Shown here piece by piece: positions 47,133 to 57,566 of a stretch of 64,000 bases of DNA; position 1 is the first letter of the stretch, and each line of letters begins with the position of its first letter. A program made the position numbers and the translations under genes. The stretch is from Moniliella sp. 'wahieum' (taxonomy: Eukaryota; Basidiomycota; Moniliellomycetes; Moniliellales; Moniliellaceae). The notes below the pieces were generated by a model. It was not told where the DNA came from. It was given only the letters and a program-made list of their open reading frames with translations, and made no database searches. The stretch spans positions 992,001 through 1,056,000 of the forward strand of contig RSEE01000001.1 in assembly GCA_003971905.1 (NCBI GenBank), read 5' to 3'.

Positions 47133-47715
47133 ATGTCGGTGTCCACCAAGATTTTCCGCTCGGCCAACGCGCCCACCACGGCGCCCTCGGAGATCGAAAC
47201 GTCGGTTGCCCAGGCTCTGCTGGACCTGGAGACGAATGTGTCGGAGCTGACGGCGGAGCTGCGTCCGTTGCAGATCTCGTCGGTGAAGGAGGTGGAGACC
47301 AAGGCGGGCAAGAAGGCGATTGTGGTGTTTGTGCCCATGCCGCAGCTCAAGGCGTTCCACAAGATCCAGGTGCGCCTGGTTCGCGAGTTGGAGAAGAAGT
47401 TCTCCGATCGCCACGTCGTCGTCATCGGCCAGCGTCGCATTCTCCGTAAGCCCGCCCGTGCCGAGGGCACCAAGCAGCCCCGCCCGCGCTCGCGCACCTT
47501 GACGGCCGTGCACGACGCGATCCTGGAGGACCTCGCTTTCCCCGGACATTGTCGCGCGCCGGACCCGCTTTGCCGTGGACGGATCCAAGTTGATCAAGTG
47601 CTTCCTCGATGCGAAGGACCTCACCGCGCTCGAGTACAAGACCGAGTCGTTCAGCGCCGTGTACAAGCAGCTGACGGGCAAGGAGGTGGTGTTCTCCTTT
47701 GCCGAGAGCAACTAA
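47133..47715 (+). CDS. 40S ribosomal protein eS7
   Basis: eS7 (Rps7) is a structural protein of the small cytosolic ribosomal subunit. [20 protein letters not shown] is followed by [63 protein letters not shown] and [19 protein letters not shown]. The frame breaks at the CCCC run 47540-47543, after which [41 protein letters not shown] and the end AESN follow. The full-length family (about 190 residues) is matched across the break. The codon bias is strong, as in enolase. The break in an essential ribosomal gene is most easily explained by a miscounted C run. Confidence 0.96.
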
Positions 47716-48775
47716 CCAAAACAGAGCTTGCTTGCGCGGGTAGGAGCCAAGGAGAAATCGGGCGCCTCACGCAGGCGCCCCCCCTGCCCGCCTTCACGTC
47801 TCCTTCTCGCCCGGGTGTCCTCGCTCCTCGCTCGGACCACATCGCGCCCGTCCTGGTCCTCGCCGGGGCTAGGGGAGGAAGAGAGGCAGTGGTCCCCCCT
47901 TGCGTGCACCCGCTCACCGCAGAGGAACTTGCCCCTCCATGTCCTCGTGTGGGATTCACGTTTCATTCACCTGTCGGTCCCCTTCCATGCACACTCAAAA
48001 TTCATCGTCTCCTGAGACCCCATCTTGGCCCTTGTCTGCTTACCTTTGTATAGGATCCTGTGGTCTGCTCTGCCTCACAGGTGACGCTGTGCCTCTTTGT
48101 GCCCACGCGCGGACGCAATCCCCAAGTGGGTCGAAACGGGGGCACGACAGGTAGAGACAGCTTGCGAGGGAAAGGAGCACAGGGGGGTGAAAGATGGGCG
48201 CGCTTCATCTTGTTCCTTCGCGCTAGAAAATGGGAGTAGGGGATCAACAAAGATAGTACCATGCTTTGCTTAGAGGGGAACTACCTAACGGGCCTGAGAG
48301 GGTGAATTCGTGGCATCCAACATCACGCATCAGCAGGGATCGTTCGAACCAAGAAAGATGGAACAGGCTCGCTGGCAAGGTGGGAAGCACAATGGGACAG
48401 ACTGGACTGACTGGGAAAACACAATCTAAACGATGACAGATGACGAAGACAAAACACAAGGACCTAAAGGACCAAACCGAGGACCGAGCAGAGTAGACTG
48501 AAGATTATATGAACGCATGGCGGTGGGTCAGACGAGGGAGCACATGAGGCGCGGGGGGGGGGAAGCTAGAAAGAGCGTGCGACGACAAAGGGAAGTAGAG
48601 AGGGGGACAGCGCACGGGCACTGAGATCGAGAGCGCAACCAGCCCCGTAGATCTCGATCGCAGATCAAACCAAACAAATGGGCTGGAGTGGGGTACGGTT
48701 CCGATTCAATACTCATCCCAGCTCAGAACGCAGCGGTGGAGTTGGCACAGTCCCTTTCGCTCATCGATAGCCCTC
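47716..48775. other. Convergent intergenic region, no gene seen
   Basis: Tail-to-tail gap between eS7 and the TEA factor. It has a G10 run near 48553 and purine-rich stretches. No RNA gene, domain or tandem array was seen. Confidence 0.45.
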
Positions 48776-51765
48776 CTACCGAACTAGAAGGACGGCGGTA
48801 AATGTCTCGAGGAAAGGGGCGAAGAGGTCGGTAGGGGGGGCTCGTGGAGGGTCACGGCCGGTACACCAACAAGCAAACCGGGAAAGGTCCAGTTCCATCG
48901 TTGGGTAGGGGCGCGGCTGGAGCCCCACGGTCGAGAGCGAGGTGGGGTGGGTCATCGAGGCCCGACGCTGGGGCGTGAAGTGCGTTTCGACGGTAGGGAG
49001 CGGGACGGTGGGCATGGGGGTACTGCGGAAAGTGAATTCGCGGAACCCGTCGGCAAGCACCGAAGTGGTCTTGGCCTGAAGAGGGAGTATGGGGCTAGAG
49101 AATGTGCTGGAAGAGTAGGGCAGGTCGTTCCTGTCTGACGAGAGGGGCGAAACGAACAGGGGTGGCGAGCCAAGAGCTGTCGTGGTGGCTAGGGAAGAAG
49201 CGGCGACACCAAGTTGGGTCTGATAGTCGGATACGGACCGTGTCATTGGCGTTTGCGGATCCTTCTTTTCCAGATGATCAGTCGGCGTCTGAAGCAGGGG
49301 AACGGGAGTGGGAGGCAGACTGCTTTCGAGTGGCGAAGAGATTGGCGCCTCGGAGCGCAGTGCCCAAATCCCAGTGTCCACACCGGACACGCCTCCTGGG
49401 CGTGGCATGCTCAAGGTAGACGGCGTACCAGTCGCGGTCTTCTTCTGACCAGTACCTTCTGGGCAAGGGCCGATGGCACGGGGGGTGGGTGAGACCGAGA
49501 GTTTAGTTGGATACGCAGTACCGTTCGGATCCCGTGAAGCAGTGGACAGGACACGTTTTCGCAGAGTGGGTGCAGCCAACAGGTTGGCGTGTTGCGATGA
49601 GACGGAGTCATGGCCTGGGAGCAAGGGAAGCGGAGACAAGATGTCATGCCAGCATGGATTCCTTGGGCGGAAAGTGAGTGGGACAAAGCCTGTGGCGTGG
49701 TCGGGTCAAATGGCGCCCTCCCGACCGCATGAGAAGACTGCAGATGCTCAGGTGCACTGGGTGAATGTGCCATACAGGGCGCTCCGAACCCGGGCGCAAC
49801 CGGATTGGGAGGGAGATGGAGCATGCGAGCGTGAGCGGGTGGGGCGGCGTGTCCTGTACTGGGTAAACCAGGGGCAAACAACGCCGGTGACGCCGGTGAC
49901 GAGCCCATGAATTGGGGATACTGCATTGGGTACGGTGGAGCCGGGAGGGTACAGGCCATCTGCTTCCTTCCATCCACCCAATCCAGCGGTGAAATGCCTG
50001 TGTCGGTGGGAGAGGTTATGAGCGAGATTCGCGGGGTAGGGACGAGCGGTGAGCTTTTTTCTACGCACTCCATGTCCCAGACCAAGACCAGCCTCACTGT
50101 GCCCACCCTCTGGCCGGGTGGGGTCAAGGCATCATGTCCTTCAGTCAACACTTTGCGCGATTGTGGCAGCACGCGTTCATCCGCCACAAGAAACTCTTGA
50201 ATCATAGTAATACCAGCAACGGCCATACCCAGTGCAGCACGTTCACTCGGTTCCTTTCCTTCCAAACGTGGGTGATTCGTTTCCGGACGATAAAGGAATG
50301 GGGTGACTGCGGCTCAGCAGGTCGGCCCAGAAGTCGGTGGCAACGGGGCAAAGTGCTCAAAGCAGTGCGGGAGAGCATCTGTGCTGGGGGTGGGTGGGAG
50401 TGAGATACGCCGAGGCGGTTCCAGCGGCTCGATCAGAGCGAGAATTGCTTGCCGTGGGAAAAAACGGTGGTGACGGAGGTCAATCGTTCATCCGAAATGC
50501 TAGTGAGGGTGAGTTTCGTGCTGAACTGGTCAAAGGCGGACAGGAGGGCATCGTCGTCATGCGGGATGCTCAAGGGAGCATGAAGGTGCAAAAAGGGACA
50601 GGACAGCTTTTCAAACATGTGTCTCAAGTGGGGGTAGCGTATTTGGCCCAAGTGGACCGTGCTGATAGGCTTGCTGGCAGCAACCACGCTTGAGATGGGC
50701 TCTTCCACCCCCTTGTCCATCTGAAGATAGGTGTGCCGCGCATCAGTCTCGCTGCTGTGAACCCACATGGAAAAGTTGGTGGGAATGATGGAAGGCATGT
50801 TCTTGGGCAAAGGGGGAGCAGTCAAGGTAGGGTCCGTGATAGAGTGGACGTTGCCATGCAAAGAATCACTGATTGCTTCCCACCCTGGCAGACCGTATGG
50901 CCCGCTTAACGCGCCGTAGCCTGCACTGGCCAGCATCAGTAAGTACATCGCCCCCCCGCCTGGGACGTAAAAGTCATCCTCCGAGGTGGGCTCCGCAATC
51001 AGATTCAAGAATTCGGCATCGTTCTTGCGCACATGCTTGAGGACTTGGATGTGACTGGAGACTTGCTTGCGGGAACGTTGTTTGCCCGTTTTCCGCTGAA
51101 TGTGGTCGGCAATCAGCTCGTTCCGACCACACGCCTTGCCATGGACCAGCACTTTGCGGCGGCCCAGCTTGGGAAGGAAGCGAAGAGCTGCAAGGACAAC
51201 GAGTCAGTCATGAGTCCATTCCAGGAATCCATACCAAGGTGTGTGCTCTTACCTTCCCAAAACGCCACTTCCACATCATCTGGCCAAACGTCCGTGGTTT
51301 TTGATGCGGCCGCTGCCTGGTTCGCAGGCGAGGTCGTCTTCCGGCATTCCACCGCCTGGCAGACGGGGTAGGCACAGGAAATCTGTCAGGATCAGTCGTA
51401 TCCGAGGGAGAGATGTTGATGCCGAGCGAGGCAGCGCTGCATGACGGAGATGTGAGGGCAAAGCGTTGCAACCCGTCTCCGGGGAGGACTCCTCTTGCAT
51501 TCCGGACGCAGCGCCCAGCCGCTCAGGATGCTTGGGCGAGTTGAAGGAGGCAGATAACACGTGGTGGGATGTGTGGAGAGAAGATGGAGGCGAGGCGATG
51601 TGGGCCGTCAAGCGCGGGGGCGAGTGGATGATGCGGGAGCTAGGAAGAGGAGGGCACCTATCCTCATCGTCGTCCTCCTTCGCAACAGCGCCAGCAGCGC
51701 GAGGCGGAGGGGGCGTGGAGGGAGGGGGGAGGCCGGGTGAAGGGGGCAGGCCCGACAGCAAGCAT
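48776..51765 (-). CDS. TEA/ATTS-domain transcription factor (AbaA/Tec1/TEAD type)
   Basis: TEA/ATTS factors bind CATTCY-type DNA and control development (AbaA in conidiation, Tec1 in filamentation, TEAD in animals). The N-terminal part is low-complexity Pro/Ser. The TEA domain reads VWPDDVEVAFWE|ALRFLPKLGRRKVLVHGK, split by an intron at 51188-51252, then ACGRNELIADHIQRKTGKQR and SRKQVSSHIQVLKHVRKND. The third-helix signature RKQVSSHIQVLK is perfect. Downstream are DDFYVPGGGAMYLLMLAS and a long region with VGTVRLVLVWDMECVEK, which may correspond to the partner-binding immunoglobulin-like domain. The C-terminal 500 residues are Ser/Pro/Thr-rich. Breaks lie near 51350, 50440, 50270 and 49630. 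The start is approximate. Confidence 0.9.
51188..51252 (-). other. Intron inside the TEA domain
   Basis: GTAAGA...CTTGCAG, 65 bases. It joins VEVAFWE to ALRFLPKLGRRK. Confidence 0.92.
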
Positions 51766-53035
51766 GCGGAGTGGCGATGGGGCAGAGCGATGGAGAGTCG
51801 ATGGGTTGTTGTGAGTAGTGGTGTCGACGGCGGCCAGGCCGAGGGTGTTGCTCTGGCCAGGCGTGGTGTGGCGTTGGAAATGGGATCTGGGATGGTAGGT
51901 CGGATATAGCGCGGACGGCAATGCTACCCAAGCGCTCGAAAGCACTGCGGCCTGGTGCGGAGTCTGTGCCTGAGGCCTGAGTTCCACTTGGCCCTCTCGT
52001 TGTACTTAGTCACTGTTACACCGGTGGCTGTGGTGGGCCAGGGTGGGCTGGGCGGATGGCACCAGAGGGGCAGTGTGGATGAGCCCAAGCATGCAACTCA
52101 TCCTCCCTGGTCCCTTTTTGTCCCTCGTATGTGCGTACTCGCGACGTAGGACTCAGAACGCAGGACTCAGTAACACTCAGGAGGACTCCGGCCTCCGGGC
52201 TAACTCAGGGTGCTACTCAACCACTCAACGTTCAACTCAGTTCCTCAGTCTCAGGGCCCCAGGTGCTCTCAGTACTCTCATCAGTTGCATCAGTACTCAG
52301 TGTACTCAGTGCGCTCCGTACTCTCAATACTCACTAGTCGGCAACCATGACACGCGACACGCGTGGCAATCACATGTTCGTCACGTGCGTAGGCAGGGGC
52401 TGTCTCGATATGCGTGCACTCTCGGACCCAGGACGCAGGTTATACTTTTTCGCTTGCGCTGGCTCGAAACAGGATATACTCCCCTCTCGGATCCAGGCTT
52501 GGGTGCGTAGCTATGTGTTGTGCATAGGATGTTGAAGCACACTTCATGATTGCATGATTACACACCCACCCACCCTGCACATGCTCTCTACGCCGAGTAT
52601 GCCCAAAGGGAAAGAAGATGAAAGGAAGCCACCGGGGTATTCTGCATGGTGCCAGTTGCCTGTTTCTCCAACAGGTATTCTGCATGGTGCCAGTTGCCTG
52701 TTTCTCCAACACAGCTGACGGCAGAACTGTGAGAGTTGAGGCGTTGGTGCTTCATCGGGCAGGAACTTCCTGGTTATATAACCTCTCTCGTTGGTTGTCA
52801 CAATTGGCTATACGCACCTACTTCACGCACTCTCTATAACAACCAGCATTTGCAGCAAAGTCTAGGGATGGAATTCTGGACAGCCATACGCACCTGCATG
52901 ACAAACACCAAAGAAAGCCTTGCCACCGTCGATTGTCTTCCCAGTCGCGCGCGATCCGCCAACAGACGTGACCACTTGTCCCGGGTCCAGGGACGTCACT
53001 AGGGCGCAAGCCACAACGCAATCCAGGCAGGTCTG
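51766..53035. other. Intergenic region with CTCAG/GTACTCAG words and a tandem duplication
   Basis: No gene was recognised. 52140-52340 is unusually dense in ACTCAG, CTCTCAG and GTACTCAG words. A 38-base tandem duplication lies at 52636-52711. Open patches near 52740-53000 have no protein-like composition. Confidence 0.45.
52636..52711. repeat. 38-base perfect tandem duplication
   Basis: Units 52636-52673 and 52674-52711 are identical (starting GGTATTCTGCATGGTGCCAG). Perfect identity suggests a recent event or an assembly artefact. Confidence 0.95.
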
Positions 53036-54090
53036 CTAATGCACACAGAAGACACACGAAGAGATGACAGGTGAGCATGACATGCTCCAAGGCCAAGGCA
53101 TGACTTTGGGTTTACGGGCAGATGAGGGGTCGGTTACCCACCTCACCCGCCCCTTACATGCCGTGACAACAGGTCGGTTTGTCCGACCTAAGCATATCCA
53201 ATCAAACACAGGCGTACCCCCCTCTCTGGGGATGCTCTCCTCGTCTGAAGCAGAGGCAGACAGAGGAAACGCCAACTCATGCTGTTGTTCTATCAGCTCC
53301 GCCTCACGGACCTGGGATTGCAGCGCGTTGGCATCTTTGTCAGACAGAAACTGAATCGTCACAGGACGGTGGGCCGACACGGAAGGACAGGCACGAGGTG
53401 CCGAGAGGGGATCTCGAGACTCAGACCGTCCAGCTCGGCCATGAGAGCACGCTCGTCACGCGCGGCAGGATCAAGCGAGGCGTGTTCCAAAGAGGCCTCG
53501 AGATCGGCCAACGCCAAGCGCTCCGACAAGAGCTGCTGCAGCGAGGCTACCCCAGCCTCCAGTTGGTGGCGGCATTCGACTGGATAGGCCGTGATGTTGG
53601 GCGCATGCAGGGTCGCTTCTCGCTGCTTGATCGTAGCCCGTAGCTCGGCGATCGACATGCGCCGAGGCGACTTGGAAGCACCGGTGTGGCGGCGCGGAAT
53701 AAAAACACTTGCCCGGGCACGCATCCGAGGGTGCATCGCATCCAACTCAACTTGAGCACGGGTTACCTCTGAGGGAGGCGAGGCACTCAGCGCACTCGTC
53801 GCCACCGTACTCGCGCTCGTGGGCGACGAGCAACGCGAAGTAGAGTCCGCGGTGGACCGGGAGGGAGAGCGCTGGGTGCCAGTTGCGGCACGGGCGCGGC
53901 TCAGAATGGGCGACCGCTCGCGTGGAGGGGAAAACCCATAGGGGGCAGTGCTGGAGCGCACGCCGCCCGCGCCGGGAAGGGCAATAGAAAGACCACCGGT
54001 AGACCAAGGAGAGCCAGAGGCGGGGATGTTGTTCAAAGTAGGACTGCGGCGAACAGCTAGATCGGCTTGCGTCGTACGGATGGGAGCCAT
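53036..54090 (-). CDS. Unidentified Ser/Arg-rich protein with helical C-terminal half
   Basis: I do not recognise this protein. The start MAPIRTTQADLAVRRSPTLNN opens a Ser/Pro/Arg-rich N-terminal half with SP and RSPS phosphosite-like words (RERSPILSRARAA, TQRSPSRST). Then come MHPRMRARASVFIPRRH and SPRRMSIAELRATIKQREATL, and a probable coiled-coil or helical stretch (QLEAGVASLQQLLSERLALADLE). After a frame break near 53400, VTIQFLSDKDANALQSQVREAEL continues. The end is uncertain and a last exon may be missing. A possible cytoskeletal or nuclear role cannot be judged from the sequence. Confidence 0.55.
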
Positions 54091-55480
54091 GATGGACAGA
54101 CTGCTGACCACATAGACAAAGCCGAGGTGATAGGGTGGGGCAGGCGCAGAGACGACCGGGTAAGGGTCGTGCAAAACGAAACAGATAGGCGGTGGGGGGC
54201 GGGGGAGGGGCGAGGAGCGCTTGGAAGAAAAGGGGGAGGAGGAGCGAGGGGGTGAGGGGGCGGTGGGATGGGTAGAGCGGGAGGTGGCCTGCAGCCGGTG
54301 CTTTTATATGCCCACCGTGGCCCAGCATCGTCCAGCGAGCCAGGAGGAGGTGAGGCCAGCAGGAGGTGAGTGTGGGCGCCCCAGCCGACTGGAGAGCAAG
54401 GACGTGGTGCTGCCGCCTTGCGTTGAGCGGCTCAGGTGTCTGGTAGCCCACGCTGCCGCCGTGCAGGGTCGCCGCAGGCAGCCGAGCTGCAGTGGCCCAG
54501 TGCCTCATGGCCCGGGTGCTGCACTGCGCCAAGCGGGCGGCGGGCACCCGCACGGGGCCAGTTCGTGGTGCCCAGACCACCGGCCCCCGGCCCTGTGGCG
54601 GTGCGCCCGCCGCAGCCAGCAGGCTGCCACCCTGCGCTAAGCGCGAGGCCCCATAGCAAGCAGCAGGGCCCAAGCGCCTCCAGCCCGGATCGTGTCACAC
54701 CCACCGACAGCAGCCCCCTGCTGCCAAATTTCTTTTCTTTTTTTTCCACACGGGAGCCGGCGGAATGAGCGAGGTGAACGTTGAACGTTTGAACGTTGAC
54801 CCGCACGCGCAATTCCGCGCGGCTTGAAAAGGCTTGAAGCTCTTGAAGGCTTGAAAGAGTGGCATGGTGACGGGGTGACGGCGTGAGGCGCGCGTGACAC
54901 GTGACGCGTGACGCGTGACGGTTGATGCTGGCGCAGAGCTCAGCCGGAGCGCCGGCCGGAGCACAGAAATAGGGAAGCGTGGGAGACTTTCCGGATACCC
55001 CGCAGGGGCAGGGGCGGCCGGCACGTGGTTTCATATTTCAGCCGCTGGGAGCTGCTTGGGCGGCTGGTACCTGCTGGTTGGGACATGGTGAGGCGTATGT
55101 AAGCGGGCGGCGGTAAGCCGGTGGGGCTGCAGGCGGCGCAGGCGGCGGCCAAGCCCAGGCGTCACGCGTCACGCGTCCTAGTCACTGGACTAGGGACTAG
55201 TCTCTGGATAGCTTGACTAGCCAGCAAGGTGTCAGCTGGTCAGGGCCCCGGCGGGCACGGGGCCGGTGTGGGCAGCGGCGGCCGAATGGCCGATGGTCGA
55301 TGGTCGATAGCCAATATCCAATCCCAATGGCGCGCCGCATGGCCCAGGCAGCCCCCCAGGCCCCATCAGGCGGAATTGGCAACACAGCCAACACCACCGC
55401 CACTCGCCCCGCTTGCCACCGCTCGCCCCCGCTTGCACCCCATCTCTCCCATCCGCCTGCCTCCTGGCGCCAGTGCGGCC
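54091..55480. other. Divergent intergenic region with TTGAACGTT and ACGCGT clusters
   Basis: No gene was recognised. A GAACGTTGAACGTTTGAACG cluster lies at 54776-54800. Four ACGCGT boxes occur in two pairs (54904-54916 and 55164-55176), the second about 310 bases before the Bsd2-like start. Palindromic CTAGTCACTGGACTAG-type sequence follows at 55177-55200. Confidence 0.45.
54904..55176. promoter_or_regulatory. Paired ACGCGT (MCB-like) boxes
   Basis: ACGCGT occurs at 54904, 54911, 55164 and 55171, each pair spaced 7 bases. In yeasts ACGCGT is the MluI cell-cycle box bound by Swi6/Mbp1-type factors. Use here is inference. Confidence 0.35.
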
Positions 55481-56976
55481 ATGTCCCCATCCGCCCCGCC
55501 CCGCAAGCGAGCCAGACGCCTTGCCTGCTCCCGAGCCCGCCGGTCCGCCGCCCCAGACCACCCGCTTCTCCCGCCAGCCTCCCCCGCCTCGGCTCCTACT
55601 CACCCTGCCCCCCCCCTCGACCCCTCGCCCTCTTCGCCTGCTGTCCCCGCTTCGCCTAACCCTGGTGCCCACGTTTTCTTTGACGCCAGCTCGTCCTTCC
55701 CCGACCCCGACCGTCCATACGATGGCGGGGCGTTGCCTTCAGCCGAGGCCTCCTCGTCGACCGCAAGTCGCAGCTTATCTCCGCCTCCCGCGTACGGACG
55801 CGGCTCGACTCGGTCCGCATGGCCCTCGGCCGGTTTGGTCGCTTCGTGGGCATGCGTGTTCCTGGCGCCGTTTATACCTCCGTTTCCCAGTCGGACGACG
55901 ATGCTGGTGCGCACCCGCGCCGTCGTGTTGTTGGCTCGGGCTTGGGCCAGGACGGCGTGTTCTCCAACATGAATGCCAAGCCCGAACGCCGCCGCCCGTC
56001 ACCCCAACGCCGGGATGGAGGGCGATCGTGGCGAAGATGATGATCTGGTGCGTTGCTCATCCCGATATCCTCCATGACATACGGTACAAAACGCTGACCA
56101 CTTCCTTGCCAGGTCGACGAAGACGAAGTGCCTCCGTCGTATGCGCAAGCGGCCGCTGATGCGGCGCCCCCCTATTGGGAGACAGCTTCGGTCGGTGGTC
56201 TTCCCCACCCTCTTGCACCGGGCGGCAATGGCTGGACCCCTGGCTCCTCCTCCGTAGGGGCAGTGGAGGACTTGGTTGTTGAGGGACTGCCGGTGGGCAA
56301 CCTATTCGGTCTTCTGTGGAACCTTCTGGTCTCGGTGAGCTTCCAGTTTGTCGGCTTTCTTCTTACCTATCTGCTACACACAACACATGCGGCCAAAACT
56401 GGTTCGAGAGTGGGGTTGGGGATCACCTTGATCCAGTATGGCTTCTCCTTGCGTGCCTCGGCGGAAAAATTGCGGTCCGAGACTCCGAACGCCAGTTCAG
56501 GACAGGAGGATGCGGCGGCCAAGGCAGCCCAAGACAAAGATATGTCCTCGACCGATTGGCTTTCACTGTGCCTTGTCGTCCTGGGTGGACTGATTGTCAT
56601 GATCAGCACCGTGTCGTACCTCAAGCTCTTGCGCTATGGCCACCGTCTCGTCAAAGAAGCCCGACGCGAGCAGGAAGATGCCGAGGCTGCTTTGGAAACT
56701 GATGCAGACACCTTGCCTTCCAGCTCGGCAACTACACCGAACACTGTTCACCTTCATGCCTCACGCAACGTCCTCTCTATGCTTCAAACCATCGTGCAGC
56801 ATACCCAGGCCCAACTCCTATCCTCGACTTCCCCCGCCAGGGTGGAGACCGGTGGGTCGAACCGGCTCGTGTCTTTGAGCTGGAAGATCTGGAGGAACCA
56901 CCCGGCCGCTCTGGCTAGTAACGTTATTCTGGTCGACCTGTCTTTTTGCCTCTCGTTTGTTGGCAGTTGGTGCTGA
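55481..56976 (+). CDS. Bsd2/Ndfip-like membrane adaptor for Rsp5/Nedd4 ubiquitin ligases
   Basis: Proteins of this family (yeast Bsd2, human Ndfip1/2) sit in Golgi and endosome membranes and recruit HECT ligases through PPxY motifs to sort transporters such as metal carriers. The N-terminal half is Pro/Ser-rich (start MSPSAPPRKRARR). Next comes the family sequence GSGLGQDGVFSNMNAKPE, an intron (56048-56112), and VDEDEVPPSYAQAAADAAPPYWE, carrying PPSY and a second PPY. Three hydrophobic segments follow: GNLFGLLWNLLVSVSFQFVG through LLTYLLHTTHA, GLGITLIQYGFSL, and WLSLCLVVLGGLIVMISTVSYL. The C-terminal tail is long and Ser/Thr-rich. Breaks lie in the N-terminal half (near 55850 and 55985). After the intron the frame is intact to the TGA. 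Some C-terminal length beyond the third segment is unusual for Bsd2. Confidence 0.88.
56048..56112 (+). other. Intron just before the PPxY motifs of the Bsd2-like gene
   Basis: GTGCGT...CTTGCCAG, 65 bases. It joins GEDDDL to VDEDEVPPSY in frame. Confidence 0.85.
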
Positions 56977-57566
56977 TACAACCTCTATTTTCCTTTTGTA
57001 CCCTTTCAATCTGGACATTACATTACCATCGCGCTCACGTTCGTGCCCAATTGGGCCGCATGCACAGGACCAAGCGGCGCCAGAAAGCACGATTCATGCC
57101 CATGAATGTATAGCCCAAATCTTAGAATGACTTTCAATGGAATGGGTCCCAATCGGGGTCTCTAAGCGATACTCGTATCAACGTTATCCACAAGCTCGAG
57201 AGAGAGAAAAGAACATGAATGGCTGTCGCGGAGGCGGCCAGGGAGGGTAAGAAGTGAAGCTTGAAGGAGACTGAGTGCTGAGTCAGATTTGACAAGGGAA
57301 GACATAGCCAGAAAAAAGTCAAAGCCGGGTCATATGTAGAGAGCATCGGTGTAAGGCCAAATTCTCAGGCTTAAAGGGTCCGAAACGTGTGGGAAGATAA
57401 AAGGCGGAGCGTTGGGGAATGAGCATACTGAGAGCTTAAAACGGAAACGGAAACGGAAACGGAAACGTGAAACTTGGCTCCTGTGTTCATCGGCAAGGTT
57501 GCTGACCGGTGACATGTCGGCCGCGATGGTGGACAGCCACTTCTAGCCACTGGCCAGTAATCCGGC
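56977..57566. other. Convergent intergenic region with GGAAAC microsatellite
   Basis: Tail-to-tail gap with no gene seen. Four perfect GGAAAC units run from 57443 to 57466. Confidence 0.5.
57443..57466. repeat. (GGAAAC)4 microsatellite
   Basis: Four perfect hexamer units, preceded by a related AAAAC. Confidence 0.85.

Noticed and set aside
48340-48365. A GGTTCGAACG word resembling a tRNA T-loop
   Set aside because: No matching A box or cloverleaf arms were found upstream within tRNA distance.
51766-52600. CRISPR-like array of CTCAG words
   Set aside because: The words are 5-8 bases, irregularly spaced, without unique spacers, and the organism is a eukaryote.
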